A stretch of 64,000 nucleotides of DNA from Protopterus annectens. Its lineage: Eukaryota; Chordata; Ceratodontiformes; Protopteridae. The notes beneath the pieces were generated by a model. That model ran no database searches and was not told the DNA's origin. It saw only the letters and a program-made list of their open reading frames with translations. A program made the translations under genes and the position numbers. Position 1 is the stretch's first letter. Every line of letters starts with the position of its first letter. This document shows positions 1 through 13,260 of this stretch, piece after piece. The stretch spans positions 632,397,993 through 632,461,992 of the forward strand of contig NC_056743.1 of NCBI RefSeq assembly GCF_019279795.1, written 5' to 3'.

Positions 1-1352
1 CTTTCCCAATTCCCTCCTGTACATTCCTATATTTCTTCCAATTTGTTATTCCCCCTGCTTGCCCCTATTTCACTACTTTCCTTGCTACTCCATTTTCACA
101 CATAATCTGATCAAAATATAGAATCACACACTACACACGTCAGAAATGCTCCCTAATAAAGCCTGACACTTTTTGTCCTACACGTCTGCGCAGAGTTTGG
201 CATCGCACATCAGTGTCAAGTGACAGTGAATGATTCTTCATGTCCTGTAGCATCGGCTGCACTAGTGCAGTTTCTTCCACTCAATGCTGCTTAAATTCAC
301 TGCACCAAAGGAACACAGATTTAAATCAAAGTAAAGGCAGTACTTTGAAACATTTACTCAAACAGTTATTTAGACTGCAGAATGTATAAAACTGCAAATC
401 CATATGTGCACTTTTGACATAAATCACTTGACCAATGTTTATTTTTATACAGTACTTCACTGTAGTCATTACGTCATATGTTTGAGGAATTATCACATTT
501 AGTTATATAATACCATCCTGACACCATGTGAAAAAAAAACATTAGATTGAGCTGTATTCAAACCCTGTGTCATTTATGCTCTGAATAGGCGCTCACTACT
601 TTTACACCTGCTATCTCAGGGAAAGCTAGGCAGCAGGTGTATTTTTTACACTCAGTGTTGTCCAGAGTGCTGACAGCCACTCCTTGCCACTTAGTGTGTT
701 TGCACAGAGGAAGGTGAACCGATAGAAGGATTACTGTTTTCCCATTTAAGCAGAGACCCACATTTGCTCATTGTTTAACTTTGTGCAAATGGTGAAGGCT
801 ATAGTAACAGCTCTATATGTCATAAAAGTTATGACACACCATTTCCAATATAAACTACTGTGTGAACACCATAGTGTCTGTCAGATATTGTTCCCATAAT
901 ATATATGCATACCTGCTTATGAAGTTCAAGTTATACTCATTAAATGTGAATCGCACATGCATAAACACTTTGCCATCATTTGCACAAACCAGTTGCTTGG
1001 TGGTGGGCTTTGTAAAGAGGTGTTTGCCATGTATCACTTATGTATTCTGCCCAGTTACTCTTCATCCCATCCCAAACACAACCAAAGGGAAAGGACTCAT
1101 GACCGACTGAACACATATTTATTCAGACTCATGTGTGCCCTGCACCCATGCACTTGAAAATGGACATATCCGTAATAAGTCAAATGTCAATTGCACTGCA
1201 AAAATAAATAGCATAACTGCATTGGTACATTATTTAAAGCTTTAAACTGACAATAGACATTGACATTGTCTTATACATGCCTTACTGTGGACATCAATTC
1301 ATCACAATATGAATACATGTACATCAATACTTGCATCCCTGCTGATCACAAA

Positions 1353-1353
<1 letters not shown>
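1..1353. other. Non-coding stretch, no gene seen
   Basis: No open frame here resembles a known family and no splice-bounded exon series is visible. The only structure noticed is one copy of a diverged repeat near 575-690, listed separately. The rest is AT-rich unique-looking DNA. Confidence 0.6.
575..690 (+). repeat. Isolated copy of the 29-31 kb diverged repeat unit
   Basis: The stretch reads GCTCACT, then an AGGTGTAT block, then CCAGAGTGCTGACAGC. The same order of words occurs at about 30,112-30,205 (CTCACTGTACTTACAC, AGGTGTATGTTCTACA, CAGAGTGCTGATGGC) and more weakly at 29,276, 29,564 and 30,775. It appears to be a single dispersed member of that array, in the same orientation. Confidence 0.5.

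Positions 1354-1437
<84 letters not shown>
1354..1437. repeat. (TG)n followed by (GA)n microsatellite
   Basis: About 72 bp of perfect TG dinucleotide run directly into about 12 bp of GA. Reading frames crossing it only give Cys-Val or Thr-His strings and are not genes. Confidence 0.95.
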
Positions 1438-1438
<1 letters not shown>

Positions 1439-1569
1439 CTGAACGTTTGTAATGTACACATCCTATTGAGAAACAGGTGCATGCATGTGCAGAAAATAGG
1501 ACCAACACTACTGTTAATCCTCACTGGAACAAGAGAAGCACCACCAAGTAAAACAAGTTCAGTTAACTG

Positions 1570-4560
1570 GAAATGCTGAGTAAAAAAAATCTTATTTATT
1601 TAAATATACACAGAGTATAGACCACAAAGCTATCAGGCTAATACCCTTCTTTAGTGTGTTAATATCCCACAATAGTATAACCTAATAATATATAGCATTC
1701 AAATTAAAATCATGTGACACAGCACCAATCAACAAAAGTATTAATTAATCAAATGCCCCAGTTAAAGTGACAACACAATTATTACATTCAGTTCTATATG
1801 TATAAACCAAGAGCATAAATATATACAAAATATATAAAATGTGTATGCATATAAAAGACTTTGATATATAAAAATATGTATGTATTAATATATAAAACTT
1901 ATTAAACTATTATTTCTTCAAATTCATTTGTTTTTGTTTCAGGATCAGTTTAAGGATGACTGATACATTAATTCCTGGTTCCACATCAGCCTGCAACATC
2001 ACAATCCCTTATATTCAGAAATGTCTAACTTATTATTCAAATCTCCACCTCTTCTATTCTTCTGAATGGTATTAACTACTGTAAAGTGAAAATCATGGTC
2101 AATACTTTGTTCTCCTACGTTTCACTAAAGCATTAATATTAACCTTCATAAGAATATCAGATCTATATTCTATAATGCAGTCCTTCAACCTAAGCGCACA
2201 CTTCCCTATATAGAAGGCTGGACATTTTTCATATGTGGCCAGATATATCACATCACATGCATTGCATATAGCCAAACATTTAAATGTATATTTTACTTTA
2301 GTTACAGGATGTATGAATTCATTATTTTTCAAGATACTCTTGCAACATGTACAATTAAGACATGGAAAAGTTCCTAATCCCTGAATCTGTATCCCTCTTC
2401 TGCTCCATGTCTTTATAGCATAGTCACTTTTTGAGGTTAGAACAGTTCTTATATATAAAACTAGGTTTCTGCCCTATCAACTGCTTCTGTTCTGGTAAAC
2501 AATTCAAGATATCCTAATTCCTAGACATAATCTGTGCTACTTCCTTAATTCTTGTATTATATTTTATAACATATCTTACATGGTTATGTTCTTTAACACT
2601 GCGTCTGTACTTTTGTGGATTATTATCTTTTCTTGCAAAATATTGTTTAGCATTTCCTTGTCTATCATTTACAATATCTAATTCTTTCAAGTGATCTATC
2701 ATTATATCCTCTTTATTTAAATTCATTCAATATATCATCTATCTGATTCAAACAGGTTTTCTCATTAGTGTTCAGCTACTAGCTCTCAAAAATTGGCTTT
2801 TGTCTATACCTCTAAATACATGTACAGGGTGGATGCTATTTTTATCTGTAGATCAATTAGCCTGTATCTGCCTTTTATATATAGAAGTGTAAGTAGTATT
2901 ACCATCTCTCTCTGTCTTATCATCCCAAAAATGTATTTCAGAGCTAGAGCAGTCCATCATAAATTAAAAAAAATAGTCATGTTATTAATATAATCCACAA
3001 AAGAAGCCAATTCCAAATGGTTACCTTCCCAAATTAGGAAGATATCATCAACAAATTGTTTGTAAAACATGATCTTATTTTCAAAATGAAGTGGACATTT
3101 GTATACATATTCTTCCCAACCAATTACTGCAATATTGGCATATGTGTTAGCAATGGAGGTACCTATAGCTACACCTGCCTTTGTTCTTCAAGTATAAAAA
3201 GGTTATTACTAAGTACAAGATCCATTAACATGCAAATGGTATCAGCCTCTCTAGAATTTATATCACCATACTTACATAGAAGCATATGTAAAGTATCAAT
3301 GCCATACTCATTAGGTATTACAATGAATAATGATTTTATATCTAACATAACAAAAATAAATCCAGGTTCCTTATTCAGAGTATGCCATTGACAAAACTCT
3401 GAAAGAAAATCCCCCGTATATTTTATGTAGCTATTTATTTTGTATAAACATTTTCCAAGAATGGACTGTAAATAAAGTGATATGGGTTCCATGACCCATC
3501 CACCCCCAGAGACTGTAGGTCTCATGTGTGGGTGCTCAAAGTTGTTATTTAGTTTCGGTAACCCATATAATACTGGTATTATTGGACAGGGTACATTAAA
3601 ATAATTAAATCAATCAATAGATATATCACCATTGAACTGTAGCTTATAAATACATATATTAACCTTGCTGATAAACTTCACTAAACATCACTATTGCTAA
3701 TCTCAAGAAATGTAGCATCATCAACTTAAAATTCAAATATGAAGGTGTTATACTCGTCCCTATTAAATATAACTATAGCCCCACCCTTGTCTGCTTGTTT
3801 TATCACAATATTTTTATTTTGCAATTTATTCAGTGCTTCATGTTCTCCTTTGATTAAGTTATGCCATCTATTTTTTTCTTTTCTAGCATATAATTATCAT
3901 AGTTCACATTCACAGATATTACTAAAAGCAATAAGTACAGGACAATTAACAGGTATAAAAATACCATATTTTTTACAAACCTTATGGTTATATGATATTG
4001 AGTCCTTGAGAATGAACTTAAGAATATGGTTCCTTACAAATAGTTTCAGATCTGTTATCACTTCCACAAATGCATCCCTAGTGGATGGAATGAATTGCAG
4101 TCCCCTCTGCAGGAGCATTAGATCTTCTTCTGGTAGTTCTAAATCTGAAAAGTTCGCAACACCTTGGTTAATCCATACTATTTGGACTGACTGCACATTC
4201 ACGAACCATTGTCTCTTCATTTTTCTGTTCTGCCTCCTCCTCTTCTTGGTGCCCCACCCCTGGAAGAATCCTGGATTTGTGCTTGTATCACTTTCAGTAT
4301 GTTCGGACAAATGGATCCTTGGCAAAAATCCTTCAGATGCTGGGAGGTACTATTAGTTACTGAAGCATAGGTGGTTGGACCATTCATATTAGATGTGTTA
4401 ATTATGGGGGGAGTGCTATTATTCATTAATTCAGTATTATTATTTTGAGTTTGCTCTGTATTCATATTCTGGAGTTCCTGATTATTTAATTCAGATACAG
4501 TGAAGGAATCCAAATCATACAGAGATGTTTGTTTTATTAGAAGTGTTATCCCCTGCAATA
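1570..4560 (-). mobile_element. Penelope-like element PLE1
   Basis: A minus-strand retroelement of about 3 kb is recognised from its protein remnants, which follow Penelope-like order: a charged N-terminal region, reverse transcriptase, and a C-terminal GIY-YIG nuclease. The 3' flank at 1570-1920 is very AT-rich and ends near a T-run on the plus strand (A-run on the element strand). No terminal repeat pair and no target duplication could be found, so the outer limits are estimates. Unlike PLE2 in this window, its reverse transcriptase active site still reads as two aspartates. Confidence 0.8.
1920..4558 (-). pseudogene. PLE1 reverse transcriptase / GIY-YIG endonuclease, frameshifted
   Basis: In Penelope-like elements this protein nicks the target with its GIY-YIG nuclease and copies the element RNA into the nick. 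Seen here on the minus strand: an N-terminal segment ending in a basic RRGGGR stretch (4217-4558); a conserved block GVANFSDLELPEEDLMLL (about 4130-4190); an IVIKQADKGGA block near 3800; RPTVSGGG..EPISLYL at 3480-3525; VMLDIKSLF at about 3331-3357 with the first catalytic Asp; the FVDD active site at 3045-3056; a thumb-like segment (2514-2726); and VIYLATYEKC..FYIGK (about 2195-2250), the GIY-YIG core. The tail runs to about 1920 after another frameshift. At least four frame changes separate the parts, so it cannot make one protein now. RT assignment is firm; exact ends are not. Confidence 0.8.
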
Positions 4561-4915
4561 TTACTAGTAAAACATTCTCTCACCCATTTAAAAATATTAC
4601 ATGTTTTAAAGTCATTCAAGTCTCTTAATTTATGTTCTGCAACATGCATTGCTGACAACTTATTGCATATGGTTTAAGAAGCTACCTTTTAAAGTATATC
4701 TGAAAATTGGAACCAAAGCAGAAAATCCAAAGCCCACAATTTGCACACCACTCTCATAACAAGATATGTTACCTGAATCATATAATGATTATTTCCTTAT
4801 CTATAAACAACAGCATGACAAGGAAAAATCAGACATTGGTGATGACGCAAATATTAACTAATGTGTTCTACAAATGGGAACCAAATATTTAGGTAGGGAT
4901 TCAATTAACACAGCA
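4561..4915. other. Short unique-looking stretch
   Basis: I see no gene, terminal repeat or tandem structure here. It separates PLE1 from the following minisatellite and could include the untranslated 5' part of PLE1, which I cannot delimit. Confidence 0.4.
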
Positions 4916-4919
4916 GCAA

Positions 4920-5890
<971 letters not shown>

Positions 5891-7179
5891 TGAATCCAGC
5901 TTCTATATCTGCACAGGTTTAATCTTCAAATCTGACCTCAATCAACTGCTGTGTGTATGGCTGGTGGTGTATTACAGTCATTGTATGAACTTTTGAATCA
6001 CTTTTCATTTGATCCCTACTCTGGTTGACCTTTAACATAGCCCTAAGAATCTAACATCTCCCTTTTTACTCTGTCCACATCATATTGCTTCTGCAGAAGA
6101 CTTGAGGATGTCATCATCTCAAAGATGGATACACACATCATGAAGCAGAGTCTTTGCAAGTCCTTCTGCTAGCCAGCACCAAACCATTGGATGTGTGATT
6201 GCTAATTCTGTCATGGGGTAGTGCATAAGTCACAAATGGACAGAGTCAGTATGTAATACAATCAGACACATTTACTATCCTCCATCATATAGATGCAACA
6301 ATTGTTGCTTAAGTGAATTATAATGGCTAGAATTTTATGTGATGTTAGATGTTAGCCTAGTAATGTCCTATAACCCTATGAAGATTGCACATGCCAATTT
6401 TGCTGTTATCCACATGTGTTATGTTGAGGTGTGGATGTATGGTAGCCCAACAACAGAGTATTCAAAGCTGTGATTTGAGGTAATGTATTGATGGCCGCAG
6501 CTGTTTCCAGAGAACTGTTGCCTTGGGCTGATGCTATGTATGCTGTTTGCTTAGTAAGGCATGTGTTTTTGTAGTGGAGTATACCAACATTCTACCCAGT
6601 TTTCAATCAGCCATCACAGTGGCACTTGCAATATAGCACAGGTGTACATATGTATACATACCATTATTAAATTATCTGTGAAATACATCAATATAACATC
6701 ATACTGATTACAGGGACAGAAACATCTTTTTCATGCACATGTTTTAATGCTGTTGTTATATACACAAACATATAAGTAGTCCAGAATCAATTGCAACTTT
6801 TAGGACTTCATTGCATACACAATTATGCTGCTGATCACAAAGATTATTGAGGTGGTCCCCAGCTGCACTGTTTGACTGACACTGTTTGTGTCATTAACTT
6901 TTCTGCATGAACCACATCCACCTCATTTGTAGTGTGTCCATATATGGTTTCAGAGCACTCATACACAGAATTATATTGAAAAACATATATGCATAGGATG
7001 AGCAATTGATGTAATTAAGTGACATAGGTAGAGTTGTATGACTGTGTGAAGACATCCACTGTGTGGCATTTGATGCATACCCAAGGTTGTATTGGGAAGT
7101 GTTGCCACAAATCACTTTTTTAAATAGATACAAAATTATATGAGGAATACACAACTAAGCACAGAGCTGTTTGTAGATG
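5891..7179. other. Non-coding stretch, nothing recognised
   Basis: I read both strands and found only short frames without family resemblance, the longest being a minus-strand frame of 86 codons at 6894-7154 with no recognisable motif. No tandem or terminal repeats were noticed. Confidence 0.5.
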
Positions 7180-8225
7180 GCACCACACATATTCAAATGC
7201 AGGAAATAGACAATCTGCTAGCTGACAAAATTGGATCAAACTTCAGCCCCATCTCCATACGGGACATCACTCAAAGTATACATGCAAGCATTACTTAGCT
7301 TATTTTCTCAAGACAGCAGCTCACCTGTGCACTCTCTAAGCCTAAAAACACAGCATCATTGGGTCCTAACAACATTCCAAGGTGCCTTTTAATAACTTGC
7401 ATCCTGACCTAGCAGACACACGTGGATCACAACTTAACCACAGCCTCCATACTGGTTATGTTCTGGCAGAAGGGTGTAAAGCAACAATCATCCATCTGAG
7501 CAAGGAGGGACCATCACCTGACCTAGGGAATTACAGACCCACAAGCCTGACTCACCTCATATGTAAGGTAATCAAAGAATCATCATGAATCTTATAAAAA
7601 AAAACACAGGTAATCTCCCAACTGAGCACAGAACTCATTTTTGATTTATTAAGGATACATCATGTCTGTGAATTCTATTTGTTTTCTTCAAGAAAGTCAC
7701 TAAGGGCATGGACGAAGTAAAGACTGTGCATCCCACCTAACTAGACATGGCCAAGGCATTTGACACAAATACACATTCAGGTATTACAGAAAAACTGTCT
7801 TGACTGGCCATCAACACATCCAGCACCAGATGGATAGCCAAATCAATCACCAATAGGACACATACTGTTGAAGTGTGTAAATTTATCCCTAAGAAGAAGC
7901 CAGTGACTAGGGCAATACCACAAGGATCTGTACTATGCCTTTTCCTGTTCAGTATTTACTTCCAAGAAGTCAAGACAAACTTAGAGACAGCCTTTGTCAT
8001 AGCAACTTTGTGGATGACTGCAAAATATGAACAAGCATTGAATCTGCAAACACTATTAATATACTGCATAAACTATTAATGCACAAAAATGATTTGTGCC
8101 AGAGCCACGGAAACACACTAAATGAGCACTAAAGTATAATTATTCCTTTTTGAAATTCAAATATCCAAGCCAACTATAATTTAGACAGCACACCCCTATG
8201 AGTACACCCAGTGGTACATGATCTG
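7180..8225 (+). pseudogene. Decayed CR1-like LINE ORF2 (reverse transcriptase)
   Basis: Translated pieces follow the ORF2 of the better copies at 42-45 kb and 52-54 kb: DNLLADKIGSNFSP (about 7200), TGYVLAEGCKATIIHLSKEG (about 7460) and LGNYRPTSLTHLICKVI (about 7525), then PQGSVLC-like (about 7918) and a broken DDCK active-site region near 8010. Frames change repeatedly and stops interrupt most blocks, so it is an old dead copy. It is cut at its 3' side by the 500-N gap, so its end and any CTATGAAC tail are not visible. Confidence 0.75.
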
Positions 8226-8725
8226 NNNNNNNNNNNNNNNNNNNNNNNNNNNNNNNNNNNNNNNNNNNNNNNNNNNNNNNNNNNNNNNNNNNNNNNNNNN
8301 NNNNNNNNNNNNNNNNNNNNNNNNNNNNNNNNNNNNNNNNNNNNNNNNNNNNNNNNNNNNNNNNNNNNNNNNNNNNNNNNNNNNNNNNNNNNNNNNNNNN
8401 NNNNNNNNNNNNNNNNNNNNNNNNNNNNNNNNNNNNNNNNNNNNNNNNNNNNNNNNNNNNNNNNNNNNNNNNNNNNNNNNNNNNNNNNNNNNNNNNNNNN
8501 NNNNNNNNNNNNNNNNNNNNNNNNNNNNNNNNNNNNNNNNNNNNNNNNNNNNNNNNNNNNNNNNNNNNNNNNNNNNNNNNNNNNNNNNNNNNNNNNNNNN
8601 NNNNNNNNNNNNNNNNNNNNNNNNNNNNNNNNNNNNNNNNNNNNNNNNNNNNNNNNNNNNNNNNNNNNNNNNNNNNNNNNNNNNNNNNNNNNNNNNNNNN
8701 NNNNNNNNNNNNNNNNNNNNNNNNN
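8226..8725. other. Assembly gap, 500 N
   Basis: Exactly 500 N, a conventional placeholder length; the true distance is unknown. Confidence 0.99.
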
Positions 8726-9230
8726 GAAACTTAGATTGCTGTCACAGCTGCACTGTGAATACCAAAGGACCCTTCTTCTGCTTCTCTAGGAGCTTGCTGT
8801 GTGATGTAGACCTAGACATAAGCACTATGAATTGATCCAACTTAAATTTGCATTTGTGCCACACCTATGAAATCTCTGCAGCCCCTTATAATTTCAGTTT
8901 AGAGCATGTGTGTAATTTTAGCTTTCTATGGAGGCTCCTCCAACTTAATTCAATAATGCATGGGATAACCACATAAAACTTCTTGCTTTAGTGAAAGAGG
9001 TAAATAAGAAATTAGAACTGAAAACGTATTTAATAATCTGCACATAGGAGACTTAGGTTAAACAATGCGATACTCATATTTTTAAATATGATTTTAGTTG
9101 CAGTTTTGATATCTGCCTAATATAAATATGTGAAAATAGCAATTAAAATATAAACCTGTATTTGAGTATCTTCTGATGCAGTATATTTGTTAGTACAGTC
9201 AACAGCATATATGTTTGAGTAATCAGGATA
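8726..9230. other. Non-coding stretch after gap
   Basis: AT-rich DNA with no recognisable gene or repeat. Its relation to the LINE on the other side of the gap cannot be judged. Confidence 0.5.
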
Positions 9231-9433
<203 letters not shown>

Positions 9434-9844
9434 ATATGGCACCTTAGTAAATACTGGCCTGTGACTACCTAGGAAGTGGATATGTTTATGTGCATTGCTT
9501 CTGAATTTTTTTGAACCTTTCAAATATGATATGTCATACATTATGTAAATAAAATCATTGGTCAGGAGTAAAGTCCTAACTATAATTGTACATTTATGTT
9601 TCATGGATACCCTTTAAAGAAATGAAAACATTACTGACCCAAACATTGTGAATTATATGTGGTTACTGTTTCCATAACAGACATATTTTTGTTGGTTTTG
9701 CATGCTTGCACATATGCATCATTTGATAGGAATTTCCTACACTGATAACAAAGGCAACACAGCAGACCTACGCTTCTGTTGTCGAGGATAACTGCACACT
9801 GTTTTATATACTAATTGGACAGGAGATACATGAGTCAAATTCTG

Positions 9845-9960
9845 CTAGGTTATATTTATTTATTTATTATTTATTTGCAGTTTGATTACCGAGGAAGTCT
9901 ACTGGGCCGAATTGACCCATTTTCAGTGGAGGCCCGAGGAGAAAAGCTCCATATCATTGC
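9845..9960 (-). mobile_element. LINE 3' end remnant (L2-like)
   Basis: The plus strand shows a TTTATTTATTTATT run followed by GGAAGTCTACTGGGCC, CCATTTTCAGTGGAGGCCCG and AGGAGAAAAGCTCC. The same order (T-rich run, GATGACTGGGCTAG, CCATTTTCAGTAGATGCCCG, GGAGATAAGCTCC) closes the minus-strand LINE at 19,850-21,240. This is therefore read as a heavily 5'-truncated 3' UTR in the same orientation. Confidence 0.55.
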
Positions 9961-10492
9961 TGGACCCTTCCTGTGTCCTGACAGAGTGCTCGTCAAACTA
10001 TCTGGAGATATACAGAGCTGAGTATATTTTTCTGGCACTTCAGAGTTGTGTACTTGTAATTGTTGTTTGACTAATTTTATATCATTGCAGCTGACTTCAG
10101 AGTTGTGCACTGTTATTTTTGCTTCACTGTATAGTTTTTCAGATCTCTGCTGAAGGTGTTTTTCCCCCCCCCCTATTTCTCTGTGTCTTAAGTTGGTATA
10201 ACTGGTTTTACATCCTGTGTGTTATATGACTATCTCAAGGATTACTTGCATAAAATTAGACCCTCTTAGTAAAAGTCTGCATATCATTGCTGGAGCCTTC
10301 CTGTGTCCTGACAGAGTGCTCTTCAAAGTATCTGGAGATATACAGAGCTGAGTATATTTTTCTGGCACTTCAGAGTTGTGTACTGGTAATTGTTGTTTGA
10401 CTAATTTTATATCATTGCTGGCTGACTTCAGAGTTGTGCACTGTTATTTTTGCTTCACTGTATAGTTTTTCAGATCTCTGCTGAAGGTGTTG
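9946..10492 (+). repeat. Direct duplication, two copies 332 bp apart
   Basis: 9946-10160 and 10278-10492 share long near-identical words: CATATCATTGCTGG, CCTTCCTGTGTCCTGACAGA, ATCTGGAGATATACAGAGCT, TTCAGAGTTGTG and TCAGATCTCTGCTGAAGGTG. The first copy continues out of the LINE 3' end above. The spacer differs between copies. Confidence 0.85.
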
Positions 10493-10760
10493 GTTTTCCC
10501 ATACCCACCCTCTGTATTCCTGTGTTGTTTAAATTTGGAGGCTTTTGCAGTTGCCCACCCCCACTATAGATGTGATCTGGGACACCCCCGCCCCAGTCCC
10601 ATCTCTTTACCTCATTCTACCTAATAGACTCCTTCTGCACTTATTTTTAGTCATTTTTAATTTAATTTTAAACTGTTTGGTCTAACATTGCTACATACTC
10701 AAGTGTGCTAGCTTGCACGGCATTTGAATTGTTTTTACTGCTGTTTTAGCTACTTTTCAG

Positions 10761-10838
<78 letters not shown>
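10761..10838. repeat. (TA)n microsatellite
   Basis: About 78 bp of TA with one TAAA interruption near 10,772. Confidence 0.97.
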
Positions 10839-10844
<6 letters not shown>

Positions 10845-11345
10845 CTTTAACTAGTGTAGTCCAGATTCAGATTTGCTGTATCCAGGACTGTATGTAAACT
10901 TCTGAGCACTCCCCAAGCTTTTTGTGTTGGAGGGAAGCCTTCTAGCTTATAAGTGGGAGTGGTAAGCACTAGGTAACCTATCTACCACATAAGGAGTGGT
11001 TCTGGCCCAGAAATTGTAGTTATTGGCCGTTTGGGCAGTTTTTTCATCTCTCTCAACTTTCTGATTTAAAAGCCCGCATTTGCACTTGTTTCCCCCCTTT
11101 CCTGTAACTAGTTAAGTCCAGATACAGATTCTTAGTTTTAGCACTTGAATTTGCTTATTCATGATCAACACTTGTTCAGAACTTGTAAGCACTAAATAAC
11201 CTACTAATTACTACAGCACTCAACCTTCCTCATTACCTAGAGGAAAACAGTTTTGGTACTTACTTTCCTCACTTGCTTATAGAAAAACAGCTCTTGTACT
11301 CACTTTCCTTACTTATCTAAAGGAAAATAGTTTTTTACTCAGGCA
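10839..11345 (+). repeat. Probable 5' leader of a CR1-like copy, with internal repeats
   Basis: Two similar blocks occur about 257 bp apart: CCTTTCCTTTAACTAG..GTCCAGATTCAGATT at 10,839 and CCTTTCCTGTAACTAG..GTCCAGATACAGATT at 11,097. From 11,228 to 11,345 a unit of about 40 bp (CCTCA..TTACC..GGAAAACAGTT..TACTTACTTT) is repeated three times. It lies immediately upstream of an ORF1 fragment. Calling it a leader is inference from position. Confidence 0.45.
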
Positions 11346-11820
11346 TGTCCAAGGATCAGCTCCCAGTGTTCTCTCCTGTCTATCTGATGAATCTGGGCAT
11401 CTTGGGGCAATGTAGAAATTGCCTCATGTACACAGACAACCCTCTCCTCCTACCACCAAACACTACAACCTGTGAGTGATGCACTTATCTAGCCAAACTG
11501 GAGGTAAAGCTCTCTCCAATCAAGACTGAACTTGACAGTCAAGAGGAGAAGGTAAACACTTGCCACCACACCACACTCATCACATAGTCTCACTAAATCT
11601 ACACCACAAAAATCCACAAATAGAAACACAAAAACTTTTACGGAGGCTCTCAATAATAATCTGCTCAAGCAACAGAGACCTTCAAAGCAGAAATGCAAGC
11701 AAACTCCACCCCCCAACACAACCCAAATGACACATAGCCCGCAGACTCAGTGTGCCACTTAACCACAGCCAATAAGGCAAAACAATGTACCCAACACACT
11801 AGTCATAGGTGACTCTGCAG
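11345..11820 (+). pseudogene. CR1-like ORF1 N-terminal fragment
   Basis: Read in the plus direction this gives LGILGQCRNCLMYTDN followed by a second Cys pair region, a putative zinc-binding segment at the ORF1 N-terminus, then a low-complexity linker and finally VIGDS at about 11,806-11,820, the first block of the SGNH esterase domain. Matching segments occur at 12,920-13,210 on the minus strand and 63,430-63,560 on the plus strand. CR1-type ORF1 proteins are known to combine a PHD-like zinc finger and an esterase; their exact role in retrotransposition is unsettled. The copy stops right at GDS, where an inverted-repeat element begins, and no continuation was found beyond it. Confidence 0.65.
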
Positions 11821-12105
11821 AATATCCAGATTTTTGCCTCATATATTTGATTCGTTTTTCAAAAAATTGTGGTTTTCTGGCAAATTAGTGGCAAATCATT
11901 AAAGATTAAAGTGAAGAAATAATGAGAGACATGTGTGTTTTAGACTTCATACCATTCAGAAAAGCCACACTAATGTAAAACCTGTTATTCTATTAATTTT
12001 CTAAGTTTGTAAGAGCAATATATAAAATTGTCCCTATTTTTGGGCCTTTGTCCCCCTTTTTTATGGCTTTGTCCAGATTTCTTGCTCTAAGAGATTGAGA
12101 TGTAT
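11821..12105 (+). mobile_element. CATACC-family small inverted-repeat element, copy A
   Basis: About 285 bp matching the four other copies in this window through ATCCAGATTTTTGCCTCATA, GTGGTTTTCTGGCAAATTAG, AAAACCTGTTATTCTAT, GTAAGAGCAATAT and GTCCAGATTTCTTGCTCTAA. The left CATACCTCTCAAC terminus is missing, so this copy is truncated at its left end or replaced at the junction with ORF1. It carries no coding capacity. Confidence 0.8.
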
Positions 12106-12483
12106 ATACCTGCACAGATGTCTATGTTCTTGAGTTTGAGGAGAGCTTAGAGGGTGTGTATTTTTTTATTGCTCCTGGCTGAAAACAGTAAAGCCTTCAG
12201 GTTCAGTTAAGTCGATTTTGCTGCGTCAGTAGATTTGTCAATTTGGCATTGCCTAAAAAGACACCATGGGGGTGAATAAAGTTTTAGCCAGTATTCAAAA
12301 GCCTAGAGGGAACAGGTGCACATCATCCTTGGTAAGGCAATGTAGTTGGCTAATCATGTCCTCCTAACTGATAAATATTGGATTCCCTTAGAATTACACC
12401 AGAATGACAATCATCTATGGTTAATACTGAGGAATCTTTCTCAGTAATGGTAATCTGCTGCTCACCACCAGCCTCAAACCAGC

Positions 12484-13260
12484 CTAAGACACATATTCTG
12501 AGAGGTCCATTATGTTTCTCTTCATATAGTCCAGGAAGATAAGTCTCTGGTCATTTACACCTACATGGACTATGATGGAATCATACTGGTATCTACTGCA
12601 TAATGTCTTGAGTGACTGCATGATTTGTCTGATCCTAGTACCAGATAAGTAACTAACAGTTATCTTCTCCTTATTCAGCCTGATTACAGGGGCATCAGTT
12701 TGTCTTACAATGGAGTCCCCCATGATTGAGTACTGGGAAGTGTTTTTGCTTTCCTTAGGAGCTTAGCATTTGGCTCTCCATTGAGAGTGACTGTATGTGT
12801 AGTGTTAGGTAGCAATTTTTCTGAGTGTCTTTGGACTTGCTGACATGTAGCTTTGTCAACAGGTTATTTAGGTAATCTCTGATATTTAGGAAGATTGCTT
12901 TTACATGCTTCAGCATACTTTAATCTATGTGTGCATGTTGTGTGCTGTGTGTGGGTGGTATTGTGTGTGTGATTTTGACAACCTGCTGTATGATTATATG
13001 CAAGGGTTTAGTCAACAGTATCATTGAGTAAGTACACCTCTTGCATAATCTGCCTGTTTCTTTAAGGATTAAGTGGTTGTCGGTAAATATGAGATAATCA
13101 TTGCATTGTCTCAAAATAGCTATACCCACAAAGCTAGTGACAAACAAGTTAGGAAGTTGCATATCCATGCTGCCTAGTCCTTTGATTAGTAAGAAACAAG
13201 AGGGTGGCATATTGGGGTTAAAAGGCTATTAAGGATGCTTTGTTGGTACAAACTAATAAG
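12484..13260 (-). pseudogene. CR1-like ORF1 fragment: zinc segment plus esterase start
   Basis: On the minus strand, 13,210-12,920 encodes FVGIAILRQCNDYLIFTDN followed by CKRCTYSM, the same Cys arrangement as the plus-strand copy at 11.3 kb. After a linker, 12,723-12,484 encodes GDSIVRQTDAPVI and IIVHVGVNDQ, blocks I and III of an SGNH hydrolase, ending in DYMKRNIMDLSEYVS. The order is that expected of a CR1-type ORF1. Frames change between the two parts and homology to other copies ends near 12,490, so this is a truncated dead copy. It faces the 11.3-kb fragment in inverted orientation. Confidence 0.7.

Noticed and set aside
8211..8835. Long frames spanning the first gap
   Set aside because: They consist of N; the open frame is an artefact of the 500-N filler.
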